64,000 nucleotides of DNA. Origin: SZUA-229 sp036567985 (GTDB taxonomy: Bacteria > Pseudomonadota > Gammaproteobacteria > SZUA-229). The stretch is taken from NCBI GenBank assembly GCA_036567985.1, contig DATCTK010000016.1:1-64000 (forward strand). Reading direction: 5' to 3'. The notes beneath the pieces are model-generated. The model made no database searches, was not told the origin of the DNA, and saw only the letters and a program-made list of their open reading frames with translations. How positions within the stretch are numbered: the stretch's first letter is position 1; the number at the start of each line of letters is the position of its first letter. Positions 53,974 through 62,798 of the stretch are shown piece by piece. The translations under genes and the position numbers were made by a program.

Positions 53974-54392
53974 ATGTACAGGATGTACGGTATTCCGCGG
54001 GAGGCAGGCGAACCGTCGTTAGTCCTGAGTCTAACGTCGTTAGTCAAAAGACGATGAACTGATGACAAATAGCTCCACTTGAACGGCAAATGCGCTGCTA
54101 ATAATGCCTCCCTAAATGACTACCATATCCATAAATTAGCGTTTATTTGCGTTCATTGGCGGACTTGTGTGTTTTTACGCGTGAGGCAGGTAAACAGTCG
54201 TTAGTCCTGAGTCTAATGTCATTAGTCAAATACAGATGTGTCACAAACCACATTCCATTCTTTGCAACGTAATCGGACGCCCGTCACTGATGTTATATAA
54301 CAACCTCCTCCTAAAAGATTAACGCGAAAAATGCTAATTAACGACAAAATTTAAAGATATAAGGCTTTATTGCGTTTATTTGCGTTTTCTTT
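53974..54392 (+). repeat. Dispersed post-terminator repeat, copies B1 and B2 in tandem
   Basis: B1: head at 53974-54050 (ATGTACAGGATGTACGGTAT, GAGGCAGGCGAACCGTCG, CGTCGTTAGTCAAAAG) and tail at about 54136-54171 (GCGTTTATTTGCGTTCATTG, GCGGACTTGTGTG). B2: a shorter head at 54181-54230 (GTGAGGCAGGTAAACAGTCG, GTCATTAGTCAAAT) and a partial tail at about 54369-54392. It starts directly after the Yip1 terminator. The middle of B1 (ACAAATAGCTCCACTTGAAC) matches the middle of copy C. Confidence 0.75.
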
Positions 54393-54553
54393 TAAGATGC
54401 AAGTATCGTGCGAGGAAGGAAGCAGGTTTGCAGGATACTGAGGGCGATAGACCGCTGGTCTATAAAATCTGCCAGCCATATCTCGGGCTTCTATACTTTG
54501 TTTATCTATTCGGAGATTCCGGAGTCTTCACTCCACCACCGAGGAGAAAGCAA
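54232..54553 (+). other. Leader region of the DUF1269-like gene
   Basis: Contains the 12-bp palindrome TGTTATATAACA (54291-54302) and a 17-nt hairpin ATAGACC-GCT-GGTCTAT (54447-54463) that overlaps a -10-like TATAAAAT. A strong GAGGAGAAAG ribosome site ends it. No gene; the open frame from 54380 lacks a signal for starting there. Confidence 0.45.
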
Positions 54554-55060
54554 ATGATTAAACGACTCTATTTTCTACTTCCCGATATCCCAAGTACCCA
54601 GGCCATAGTCGATGAACTGCTGCTGGCCAGAATTGATGAACAGCATATCCACGTAATGGCTCGCGAAGGAACAGAACTGGGTGACCTGCCGGAAGCCAGC
54701 CTGTTGCAGAAAAGCGACATAGTGCATGGGGTTGAAACCGGCCTGGTGATTGGTGGTATCTCAGGTCTGTTAGGTAGCCTGTTTGCAATCTATGCATTAC
54801 AACTTGGCTCGGCGATGGGTGTTGTGGTACTTGGCTGCACCATCTTCGGAGCCGGTTTTGGTGTCTGGACGGCTGGCATGATTGGCGCAAGTACGCGCAA
54901 TACCCGACTCAGGGAATTTGAGACGGCGATGAATCAGGGAAAAATCCTGTTAATGGCGGATGTACCCCTGGACAAGGTCGAACTGATCAATCGCAAGGTA
55001 CAGCAGCATAAGGAAGCGATTGCCGGTGGCAGTGACCCCGGCATACCGGTCTTTCCATAA
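54554..55060 (+). CDS. DUF1269-like glycine-zipper membrane protein
   Basis: 168 residues from ATG 54554, placed four bases after GAGGAGAAAG. The N-terminal 50 residues have a small alpha/beta fold (RLYFLLPDIPSTQAIVDELL). Two Gly-rich hydrophobic segments (about 60-84 and 88-113, GLVIGGISGLLGSL, GCTIFGAGFGVWTAGMIG) follow, then a charged tail. The layout fits the DUF1269/glycine-zipper stress-protein group, but function is unknown. A terminator follows. Confidence 0.72.
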   Translation: MIKRLYFLLPDIPSTQAIVDELLLARIDEQHIHVMAREGTELGDLPEASLLQKSDIVHGVETGLVIGGISGLLGSLFAIYALQLGSAMGVVVLGCTIFGAGFGVWTAGMIGASTRNTRLREFETAMNQGKILLMADVPLDKVELINRKVQQHKEAIAGGSDPGIPVFP

Positions 55061-55106
55061 GCTGAAGATCATCGACGATCATCTTGGGCATGAGAGCATT
55101 TTGCTA

Positions 55107-55132
55107 AAGCGCCCGACTGCGGGCGCTTATGT
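55107..55132 (+). terminator. Hairpin terminator of the DUF1269-like gene
   Basis: AAGCGCCCG and CGGGCGCTT form a perfect 9-bp stem around ACTG. Only a short T-rich stretch follows, so termination may be partial. The repeat copy C starts a few bases later. Confidence 0.65.
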
Positions 55133-55139
55133 CTCGATA

Positions 55140-55270
55140 ATCAGGTGAACAGTCGTTAGTCAAAAAACATCCAGCTGATTACAAATGGCTCTTGCTTAAA
55201 CGACAAATCCACTGCCATGTCAGATATAATTACATTTGCGTTAATTTTCACGCATTAGCGGACAAGTGTG
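55140..55270 (+). repeat. Dispersed post-terminator repeat, copy C
   Basis: A shorter head (CAGGTGAACAGTCGTTAGTC), a middle part (ACAAATGGCTC, then ACGACAAATC) and a tail (TTTGCGTTAATTTTCACGCA, TTAGCGGACAAGTGTG). Same order and orientation as copies A and B, again directly after a terminator. Confidence 0.7.
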
Positions 55271-55381
55271 GCTTTGGTAGTTCCCAATAATACCAGCCAT
55301 GCTGCCAAGTACATGACATTATGTATTAAAATAATGCATACTTACACAGCAAATACTCATCATTTTTTAAAGGTAATATCA

Positions 55382-55912
55382 ATGCAGCAATCTGGCTATG
55401 GCTTACTTCTTCTTTTCTGCGGCCTGATATGCACAACCACAGCAGGCGCAGTGAACAATCATGCACACCATCCACAGGCAGATACTGACTCCGCACAGCA
55501 TCACAACCATCACAATGCTGACCTTAGATTAAACCAGGGTAAAAAGTGGGAAACGGACAAGACATTACGCGATGGTATGAAAAATATCCGCAGTGCGACG
55601 GATAACGCAATGCGATCTGCCCATGCCAGCCCGGACCACCATCTGGACAAGCAGCAGGCCGAGAGACTGGCTGAACAGGTTAATCAACAGGTAGAGCATA
55701 TATTTGCTGAGTGTAAACTATCCGCTGAAGCCGATGCGGTACTGCACGGCTTGCTCGCTGATATGCTTCAGGCCGCACAGCTATTGAAGCAACCCGGCGG
55801 ATCAGACAGCCAGTCAGTGCAGCAGGCAAGATTACAGGCGCTGCTCAGCCTACAAAAAAGCCTGGCGCTTTATCCACAGTATTTTAACGACAGTGAGTGG
55901 AAAACCGATTAA
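55382..55912 (+). CDS. Small His-rich exported protein, unknown family
   Basis: 176 residues. A signal peptide (about 1-21, ending TAGA) is followed by a His-rich stretch (HAHH and HHNHHN between about 25 and 44), a conserved-looking NQGKKWETDKTLRDGM segment, and a helical C-terminus with one Cys (AECKLSAEADAV). ATG 55382 has AAAGGT eight bases upstream. The His cluster suggests metal binding in the periplasm. The family was not recognised. Confidence 0.7.
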   Translation: MQQSGYGLLLLFCGLICTTTAGAVNNHAHHPQADTDSAQHHNHHNADLRLNQGKKWETDKTLRDGMKNIRSATDNAMRSAHASPDHHLDKQQAERLAEQVNQQVEHIFAECKLSAEADAVLHGLLADMLQAAQLLKQPGGSDSQSVQQARLQALLSLQKSLALYPQYFNDSEWKTD

Positions 55913-55961
55913 TAGCCTGTATAAATCAGGCCTCTATATAACGGGGATATAACGGGCCAAA

Positions 55962-56903
55962 TCAGGCAACACACTCGGCATCATCACATATCGTTTTCAA
56001 AAGGCCGATACGGTCCAGCATCAATGAGGTCAGCTTTTGCGCCAGTAACATGGTTTCCTCATCACGACTGTTTTCCACCACCCCATCATAAAATGAAAAA
56101 GCATGGTCGCAATTGGACAGCAGGCGGCATAATTTATAAGCCTGTGGCCTGTGGCTAATATCAAGTGATTGATAGTAATTAGCCAGCTTATCCAGTGAAG
56201 CAGTGACCGCCGTGTTTTGCTGAGGGCAGCCGGCTAATTGCTGTTTACAGTCATCAAGGTTATGACGTATTGACCGACTCAACTGCTCAACCACATCTGT
56301 GCTATCCAGTGTGCCCAGCTGGCCAGCCAGGCATTCATCGATCAGTACTGCGCACTGCAATAGATCGCACTTTGTGGCTACTATTCCAGGATTAAGGCGT
56401 GGTTCGGTATGCGCATCCCGTCGCTCATTGTGAAAGGCACGTCGACGCTCGGCCCGGAGTAAAGCTGCATGACCCAGCTCCTCACGCGCCAGCACTTCTG
56501 CAAACTCGCGAATTTCACTGTCACTGCTATTAGCCGCCACATGGGTATAAAACCTGAAGGCAATTTCCTCATTGTGTACCGCAAATGCCAGTGCACGGTA
56601 GGGCGTGCTATAGACCGGGTCACGGGCCTCATCGTTATAGACCGCAGGTACATTCGGGTCGCGCCAGCGCACCGGTTCGATATCCGGATTCTCATCCAGC
56701 TGTAATTTTTGCATCCATTGCTGCAGCAAGGTTTCATGGGCCTTTTCTTCATCAACCATACGCTGGAACAACCGGGTTGCAGGCTGGTTACCAAACTGCT
56801 GCATTTTCTGTTGCAGTTCACTGTAACGACGTATCGCTTCGCGCTCCGCCTGTAATGCAATCGTCATTAGATCACGGGTTGTTTTGACATTAAATGACAA
56901 CAT
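55962..56903 (-). CDS. Ferritin-like diiron protein (rubrerythrin-related)
   Basis: 313 residues from ATG 56903, which has GAGG eight bases upstream; an in-frame GTG at 56966 is the alternative. The first 160 residues form a four-helix ferritin-like core: EREAIRRY, DEEKAHETLL, NEEIAFRFY and REELGHAALL give the E and E-x2-H ligands of a diiron site. The C-terminal half (about 165-313) is mostly helical and without a rubredoxin Cys4 motif, so it is not classical rubrerythrin. It is divergent from nosR, and an FNR box between them suggests induction at low oxygen. A role in peroxide or NO stress is inferred. Confidence 0.8.
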   Translation of the reverse strand: MLSFNVKTTRDLMTIALQAEREAIRRYSELQQKMQQFGNQPATRLFQRMVDEEKAHETLLQQWMQKLQLDENPDIEPVRWRDPNVPAVYNDEARDPVYSTPYRALAFAVHNEEIAFRFYTHVAANSSDSEIREFAEVLAREELGHAALLRAERRRAFHNERRDAHTEPRLNPGIVATKCDLLQCAVLIDECLAGQLGTLDSTDVVEQLSRSIRHNLDDCKQQLAGCPQQNTAVTASLDKLANYYQSLDISHRPQAYKLCRLLSNCDHAFSFYDGVVENSRDEETMLLAQKLTSLMLDRIGLLKTICDDAECVA

Positions 56904-57204
56904 TGCACAAACCTCGTCTGCATTAATGGAGATACTCGGCATGGTCGACATCCCTGCCCAGTTCACATAATTTAATTAGAAAGTTCTTTGGTCTTTTATT
57001 ATCATCTGGCATATAAATAAGAAAGCTTGATTAAGATCAACTAGTCATCTATGTTACGTTAATTAATATGTAAATATAATACAAATTTAAAGTACTATGG
57101 CTGTTGTACATAACACAAAGCATTAATACAACATTATAAGCATATACTTATAATGAAATGCGAACTACGGCCATGTTAAAAATAAAAGGACAAAGGCGTT
57201 TTAT
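56904..57204. other. Divergent intergenic region of the diiron protein gene and nosR
   Basis: No gene. It holds the FNR-type box at 57027-57040 and -10-like elements in both directions: TTAATA at 57063-57068 on plus, and GATAAT on the minus strand (56998-57003). Confidence 0.65.
57027..57040. promoter_or_regulatory. FNR/ANR/DNR-type box between nosR and the diiron protein gene
   Basis: TTGAT-TAAG-ATCAA is a perfect match to the consensus. For nosR, TTAATA at 57063-57068 sits where a start 41.5 bp from the box centre would need a -10. For the leftward gene, GATAAT at 56998-57003 (minus) sits at the same distance. Both would be class II sites, so one bound protein could drive both promoters. 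Confidence 0.78.
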
Positions 57205-59442
57205 ATGAGAGGGTTGAATATACTCAAAAACACACTCTCGATACTGCTTATGCTGTTTGTTCTCGGCACAGCAGCCCATGCAGATTCACAATTGCCCCGC
57301 CTGCTCGAATCACTGGCTATTGAGGATATCTTCCCCGATGCCACACGCGCTGGCACGGTCACCGCCAGGCCCATTGTTGCACCGGTTTACCAGGACACAA
57401 AACAGCTGGGCTATATTTTTCTCACATCCGACTATGTTAATTCCACCGGCTATTCCGGCAAGCCCATTCATCAACTGGTCGCGATTGATATGCAGGGGGT
57501 GATTCGCAAGGTCACCCTGGCCGAACATCATGAGCCGATTGTACTCATCGGCATTCCCGAATCCCGTATCACCGCCATTCTAAAGGAATACGAAGGCATG
57601 GATGTCGGTCAACTGGTCGCCGGCTCACTGGATCATTCCATCGATGTGGTCTCCGGCGCCACGGTTACGGTTATGGTGATGGATGACAATATCCTGCTGA
57701 GCGCAATCAAGGTAGCCAGACACTTTGGCCTGGCCGGCCTGAAAAAAACCGCTACCAGTAAGGAACCGGCCGCACACATCAATAGCGAGATTAATACCAT
57801 CAAGAGCTGGCAGACCCTGCTTGATGAAGGCTCGGTCGGTAACCTCAAAATCACCATCGGCGAAATCAACCAGGCATTTGTCGATAGCAGGCACAAGGGA
57901 GTCCGCCGTTTCGCTGAAAAAGGCGCGGATGACCAGGAATTTATCAATCTGTACGCGGCCCTGGTCTCGGTTCCCAGCATTGGCCGCAGCCTGCTGGGTG
58001 AACATGAATACCGTAACTTGCAGAAAAAACTCAAGCCGGGTGAACAGGCGATTCTGATCGCCAGTAATGGCCGTTTCTCCTTTAAGGGTTCCGGCTATGT
58101 GCGCGGCGGTATCTTCGATCGCTTCCAGATCATCCAGGGCGAAAACTCGGTACGTTTCCATGACAGTGCCCACAAGCGCCTGCGAGAGGTTGCCGCGGAT
58201 GGTGCACCGGACTTTAGTGAAGTGGATCTGTTCCGCACCCCTGCAGAGCTCAACTTCAGCCCCGTACGTCCCTGGAAGCTGGAATTACTGGTGGGCAGAA
58301 ACACCGGTCCCACCACCAAGGCGTTTCTGACATTCGATCTGAATTACCGTGTACCGGAACAATACCTGATCTTCGAGCCGGTAAAAACCGACGCCCAACA
58401 GACAGACGCTACCTCGTTAAATAATAGCACCAGTGCAACCGCATCCAGGGCCGAGTCAGGCGCGCCCATATGGAAACGCATGTGGCAACTCAAATTCAGC
58501 GAAATTATTGTACTGGTTGTAGCCCTGGGTGTACTCAGCGCGATTTTCTTTTTTCAGGACTGGCTGGTCAAGCGCCCGCAATTAAATGAGCGAGTACGCA
58601 TAGGCTACCTGCTGTTTACCCTGATTATTATTGGCTGGGTTTTCAATGCCCAGCTATCGGTGGTGAATATTCTTGCCATGTTCAACGCGCTGGTCAGTGG
58701 TTTTAACTGGGACTACTTCCTGATGGAGCCACTGATATTCATACTCTGGGGTTCGGTGGCTGCCGCACTGCTATTCTGGGGTCGCGGCCCTTACTGTGGC
58801 TGGCTGTGCCCGTTCGGTGCCTTGCAGGAGCTACTCAACAAGCTGGCAAAAAAAGCACATGTCAAACAGATCAAGGTACCCTGGCTGATCCACGAACGCA
58901 TCTGGTCATTCAAGTACCTGATTTTTCTGACACTCTTCGGCGTGTCGCTGTATTCGCTGGACATGGCAGAACGCCTGGCTGAAATTGAACCGTTTAAAAC
59001 CAGCATCATACTGAAATTTGTCCGCGACTGGCCCTATGTGCTGTTTGCCCTGGCCGTGCTGATTCCCGGCCTGTTTATCGAACGATTCTACTGTCGCTAT
59101 TTATGCCCACTGGGTGCGGCACTGGCTATTCCCGGACGACTGCGCATGTTTGCCTGGCTGAAGCGTTACCGTGAATGTGGCTCGCCCTGCCAGCGTTGCG
59201 CCAATGAATGTATGGTGCAGGCGATTCATCCCGAAGGCAATATCAATGTGAACGAGTGCCTGTATTGCCTGCATTGCCAGCAGGTTTATTACGATGATCA
59301 TGCCTGTCCGGTAATGATTCAGAAACGCCTGAAACGGGAACGCAGTGTGGCCAATGCCAGTTCACCAGGCACAGGTTCAACAGGCACGAACAGAGCGTCG
59401 GCTATCAGTATCGAGATAGCAAAACCCGGCAAGTCTGGATAA
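57205..59442 (+). CDS. nosR: NosR, electron donor protein for N2O reductase
   Basis: 745 residues. A signal peptide and a periplasmic FMN-binding domain with SGAT at 150-153 (Thr153 is the expected flavin attachment) come first. Membrane segments follow from about 430, then two CxxxCP motifs (CGWLCP, first Cys at 531; CRYLCP, Cys at 630) and a C-terminal double [4Fe-4S] region (CGSPCQRCANEC, CLYCLHC). NosR transfers electrons to NosZ and is needed for its maturation. An FNR-type box lies about 170 bp upstream. It is the first gene of the nos operon. Confidence 0.96.
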   Translation: MRGLNILKNTLSILLMLFVLGTAAHADSQLPRLLESLAIEDIFPDATRAGTVTARPIVAPVYQDTKQLGYIFLTSDYVNSTGYSGKPIHQLVAIDMQGVIRKVTLAEHHEPIVLIGIPESRITAILKEYEGMDVGQLVAGSLDHSIDVVSGATVTVMVMDDNILLSAIKVARHFGLAGLKKTATSKEPAAHINSEINTIKSWQTLLDEGSVGNLKITIGEINQAFVDSRHKGVRRFAEKGADDQEFINLYAALVSVPSIGRSLLGEHEYRNLQKKLKPGEQAILIASNGRFSFKGSGYVRGGIFDRFQIIQGENSVRFHDSAHKRLREVAADGAPDFSEVDLFRTPAELNFSPVRPWKLELLVGRNTGPTTKAFLTFDLNYRVPEQYLIFEPVKTDAQQTDATSLNNSTSATASRAESGAPIWKRMWQLKFSEIIVLVVALGVLSAIFFFQDWLVKRPQLNERVRIGYLLFTLIIIGWVFNAQLSVVNILAMFNALVSGFNWDYFLMEPLIFILWGSVAAALLFWGRGPYCGWLCPFGALQELLNKLAKKAHVKQIKVPWLIHERIWSFKYLIFLTLFGVSLYSLDMAERLAEIEPFKTSIILKFVRDWPYVLFALAVLIPGLFIERFYCRYLCPLGAALAIPGRLRMFAWLKRYRECGSPCQRCANECMVQAIHPEGNINVNECLYCLHCQQVYYDDHACPVMIQKRLKRERSVANASSPGTGSTGTNRASAISIEIAKPGKSG

Positions 59443-59530
59443 CACAAATTATAAAACTGCTCTGGTCGTAGTCGGTTTTTACCGGAGCCAACAAGTCTGC
59501 CAAGCAACAGGCTTTATCAGGAGAAGCGAA

Positions 59531-61456
59531 ATGAAACAGAAAGACAAGCAAACAGAACCCGCAGATATCAGCAAACGCCGACTACTCGGTGGTTCGGCCA
59601 AAATGGCAGCCGCTGCCGGTTTCGGTTCAATGGCCGGTATTACCGGCATGGGTTTAATGACCCCGGCCACGGCGGTGGCGGCAGCTAAGGGTAAATCTGA
59701 AGTTGCTCCCGGTGATCTGGATGAATACTACGCTTTCTGGAGTAGTGGACAGTGCGGGGAACTACGTGTTCTCGGCATGCCGTCAATGCGTGAGCTGATG
59801 CGTATTCCAGTATTCAATCGCTGCAGCGCAACCGGCTGGGGTTTGACCAACGAAAGTAAAAAAATACTGCGCGAAGGCCTGTTACCCGAGACGAAAAAAT
59901 TCCTCGACAAAGGCGGACGTGGCGGCATTTATGACAACGGCGACCTGCACCATCCGCATATGTCGTTTACCGATGGCACCTATGACGGACGTTATGTGTT
60001 CGTTAATGACAAGGCCAATACCCGCGTGGCACGCATCCGCTGCGATGTGATGAAATGCGACAAGATTATTGAAATTCCCAATGCCTCTGACATTCATGGT
60101 TTACGCCCGCAAAAATACCCGCGCACTGGTTATGTCTTCGCCAACGGTGAGCACCGTGTGCCCATCCCCAATGATGGCAGCATTCTTGATGAGCCGGAGA
60201 AATACCACGCCATCTTTACCGCGGTGGACGGCGACAAAATGGAAGTTGCCTGGCAGGTAATGGTGGACGGCAACCTGGATAACTGTGATGCAGACTACCA
60301 GGGGCTGTATGCCTTCTCCACCTGTTATAACAGTGAAGAAGCTACCAATCTTGCTGGTATGATGGCAACTGAACGTGACTGGGCCGTGGTATTTGATATC
60401 AAGGCCATTGAAGACGGCGTTAAAAAAGGCGATTTCAAAAAAATCAATGGTGTTCCGGTTCTGGACGGCCGTAAAGGCTCCAGATACACCCGTTATATTC
60501 CAGTGCCTAACAGCCCCCATGGCTGTAATACCGCCCCTGATGGCAAGCATGTTGTGTTTAATGGCAAGTTGTCACCCACGGTGACCATGATCGATGTCAC
60601 CCGTCTGCCCGATCTGTTTAACGATAAAATCGAACCACGGGATACAGTGGTAGCCGAACCGGAACTGGGACTGGGCCCACTGCATACGGCCTTCGATGGC
60701 AAAGGTAATGCCTTCACTACGCTGTTTCTCGACAGCCAGGTGGTTAAATGGAATATCCAGAAAGCGATCGATGCTTACAACGGTAAGAAAGTTGACCCGA
60801 TACTGGATAAAATCGATGTGCATTATCAACCGGGACACAACCACACCAGCATGGGTGAAACCCGTGAAGCGGATGGCAAGTGGCTGGTGTCACTGAACAA
60901 GTTCTCAAAGGACCGCTTTATCAATGTCGGCCCGCTCAAACCTGAGAATGAACAGCTGATTGATATCGGTGGCGATAAAATGAAAATCGTCCACGACGGG
61001 CCAACCTTTGCCGAGCCACACGATATTATCATTGTACGCACCGACATTGTGAACCCGGACTCTGTGTGGAACAAAAATGACCGTATGTGGGCAGACGCAG
61101 CCGCACAGGCAAAGAAAGACGGTATTGAGCTGGGTGTTGACAGCAAAATCATACGTGACGGCAAGAAAGTACGTATCTATATGTGGTCTATCGCGCCGAA
61201 TTTCAGTATGGAAAAATTCACTGTCAAGGAAGGTGATGAGGTGACCATTATTGTGACCAACAGTGACTCAATCGATGACCTGACACACGGTCTTACCCTC
61301 ACCAATTATGGCATTGCCATGGAAATCGGGCCGCAGGCAACCTCGTCAGTCACCTTCACCGCCGACCGACCTGGTGTACACTGGTTCTACTGCCAGTGGT
61401 TCTGTCATGCATTACATATGGAAATGCGTGGCCGGATGATGGTGGAGCCTGCATAA
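59531..61456 (+). CDS. nosZ: Nitrous oxide reductase NosZ (clade I)
   Basis: 641 residues. A twin-arginine signal (KRRLLGG, Arg16-Arg17) routes it folded to the periplasm. The seven-blade propeller has the CuZ His set starting with GDLHHPH (138-143). The C-terminal cupredoxin has the CuA site CQWFCHALHMEM (Cys621, Cys625, His629, Met632). It reduces N2O to N2. The TAT signal and the nosR partner place it in clade I. AGGAGAAG stands six bases before the ATG. The 88-bp gap to nosR has no clear promoter. Confidence 0.98.
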   Translation: MKQKDKQTEPADISKRRLLGGSAKMAAAAGFGSMAGITGMGLMTPATAVAAAKGKSEVAPGDLDEYYAFWSSGQCGELRVLGMPSMRELMRIPVFNRCSATGWGLTNESKKILREGLLPETKKFLDKGGRGGIYDNGDLHHPHMSFTDGTYDGRYVFVNDKANTRVARIRCDVMKCDKIIEIPNASDIHGLRPQKYPRTGYVFANGEHRVPIPNDGSILDEPEKYHAIFTAVDGDKMEVAWQVMVDGNLDNCDADYQGLYAFSTCYNSEEATNLAGMMATERDWAVVFDIKAIEDGVKKGDFKKINGVPVLDGRKGSRYTRYIPVPNSPHGCNTAPDGKHVVFNGKLSPTVTMIDVTRLPDLFNDKIEPRDTVVAEPELGLGPLHTAFDGKGNAFTTLFLDSQVVKWNIQKAIDAYNGKKVDPILDKIDVHYQPGHNHTSMGETREADGKWLVSLNKFSKDRFINVGPLKPENEQLIDIGGDKMKIVHDGPTFAEPHDIIIVRTDIVNPDSVWNKNDRMWADAAAQAKKDGIELGVDSKIIRDGKKVRIYMWSIAPNFSMEKFTVKEGDEVTIIVTNSDSIDDLTHGLTLTNYGIAMEIGPQATSSVTFTADRPGVHWFYCQWFCHALHMEMRGRMMVEPA

Positions 61457-61466
61457 ACATTGATAT

Positions 61467-62798
61467 ATGCAAACTCACTGTAAACTGACCTTCAATGTAA
61501 AAAACCCGTTAATTAGCTCACAGGTGAAAATAATCTTCACTTGTGAGCTATGGGTGATATTACTATTCAGCACATTCATAAGTGAAGCCCGGGATATCCA
61601 GCTTCAAGCTGCAACCACTTCACTACAGAGCATTATTCAACAGGCCGAGAGTGGCGATAGATTACTTCTTGCAGCAGGAACCTATTATGGCCCAATCACT
61701 GTCGACAAACCGCTGAGCCTGATTGGTAGTCAGGGGGCAATTATCGATGGCAATAGCAAGGGGCACGTGATTACTGTCACTGCCAGCAATGTAGTGATTA
61801 ACAATCTACAAATACAGAATTCAGGTAATACCCTGGTAACAGAAGACAGTGGCGTTTTTGTCAGCCGTGAAACAGAAAATGTCATTATCAGCAATAATCA
61901 TCTCCAGGGTAATTTAATCGGCATATACCTCAAGGGCGCAAGGTCCGCACAGGTACGCAATAACACCATTATTGGTAGCCAGTTCCATCGCATGAATGAC
62001 CGAGGTAATGGAATATATTTATGGAACACCCCCGGATCGGTTGTGGAGAACAACCGGATTCGCTATGGCCGTGATGGCATCTTTGTAACCACCAGTCGCG
62101 ACAATATTTTCAGGGGCAATATCATGCGTGACCTGCGTTTTGCAGTACATTATATGTATACACAGGACAGCGAAGTCAGTAACAATGTCTCTATTAACAA
62201 CCATGTTGGCTATGCACTGATGTTTTCAGACCGCATCAATGCCTATGGAAATCAGTCAATCGCCGACAGCGAACGCGGCCTGTTTTTTAATTATGCCAAC
62301 TATTCGGTTATACAGCATAACCAGGTAACCGGCGGTACGGAAAAATGTGTGTTTATCTATAACGCCAACTACAACCAGATTAATAACAATGCATTCGAAG
62401 GCTGTGAAATCGGTGTGCATTTTACCGCTGGTTCTGAAAAAAATACGATTTATGAAAACGCCTTTATCAATAATCGAACCCAGGTAAAATACGTGGGCAC
62501 ACGGGAAATTGAATGGTCAGAACAGGGACGCGGCAATTACTGGAGTGATAACACCGCATTCGATATTAACAAGGACAGCATCGCCGATCACGCCTACCAG
62601 CCAAATGACCTGGTAGACCAGATTGTATGGCGACACCCGATGGCAAAACTACTGCTTAACAGCCCGGCGGTACAGGTATTGAAATGGGCGCAGTCAGAAT
62701 TTCCCGGCCTGCATCCGGGTGGCGTGACTGACAGTTATCCCTTAATGAAGCCTCCTGTGCTTCCGATTAACCCCTATAAAGATTTAATGCATGAGTGA
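61467..62798 (+). CDS. nosD: NosD, periplasmic copper-site assembly protein
   Basis: Up to 443 residues. A signal-peptide-like stretch is followed by a right-handed beta-helix of NosD/CASH repeats (NNLQIQNSG, ISNNHLQGN, VRNNTIIG, VENNRIRYGRDGIFV) across about 60-330. It works with NosFY to build CuZ. ATG 61467 has no clear ribosome site. GTG 61524 would give the tidier signal peptide (KIIFTCELWVILLFSTF), but it sits within a strong hairpin (61514-61550). The start is therefore uncertain. It overlaps nosF by eight bases. Confidence 0.93.
   Translation: MQTHCKLTFNVKNPLISSQVKIIFTCELWVILLFSTFISEARDIQLQAATTSLQSIIQQAESGDRLLLAAGTYYGPITVDKPLSLIGSQGAIIDGNSKGHVITVTASNVVINNLQIQNSGNTLVTEDSGVFVSRETENVIISNNHLQGNLIGIYLKGARSAQVRNNTIIGSQFHRMNDRGNGIYLWNTPGSVVENNRIRYGRDGIFVTTSRDNIFRGNIMRDLRFAVHYMYTQDSEVSNNVSINNHVGYALMFSDRINAYGNQSIADSERGLFFNYANYSVIQHNQVTGGTEKCVFIYNANYNQINNNAFEGCEIGVHFTAGSEKNTIYENAFINNRTQVKYVGTREIEWSEQGRGNYWSDNTAFDINKDSIADHAYQPNDLVDQIVWRHPMAKLLLNSPAVQVLKWAQSEFPGLHPGGVTDSYPLMKPPVLPINPYKDLMHE
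61514..61550 (+). promoter_or_regulatory. Hairpin at the start of nosD
   Basis: A 15-bp stem (TAGCTCACAGGTGAA at 61514-61528 with 61536-61550, one G-U pair) around AATAATC. It lies 58 bases after the nosZ stop and covers a possible GTG start of nosD. There is no T run, so it is not a simple terminator. It may stabilise the nosZ mRNA 3' end or limit nosD translation. Confidence 0.6.

Larger units (their letters stand above)
55061..55381. other. Gene-free region with a terminator and repeat copy C
   Basis: It holds the terminator at 55107-55132, preceded by GATCATC-GAC-GATCATC, and then the dispersed repeat. The last 110 bp, before the His-rich protein gene, show no clear promoter. Confidence 0.5.

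Noticed and set aside
54380..54553. Upstream extension of the DUF1269-like protein by 58 codons
   Set aside because: The strong GAGGAGAAAG site directly before ATG 54554 and the leader hairpins argue for the later start.
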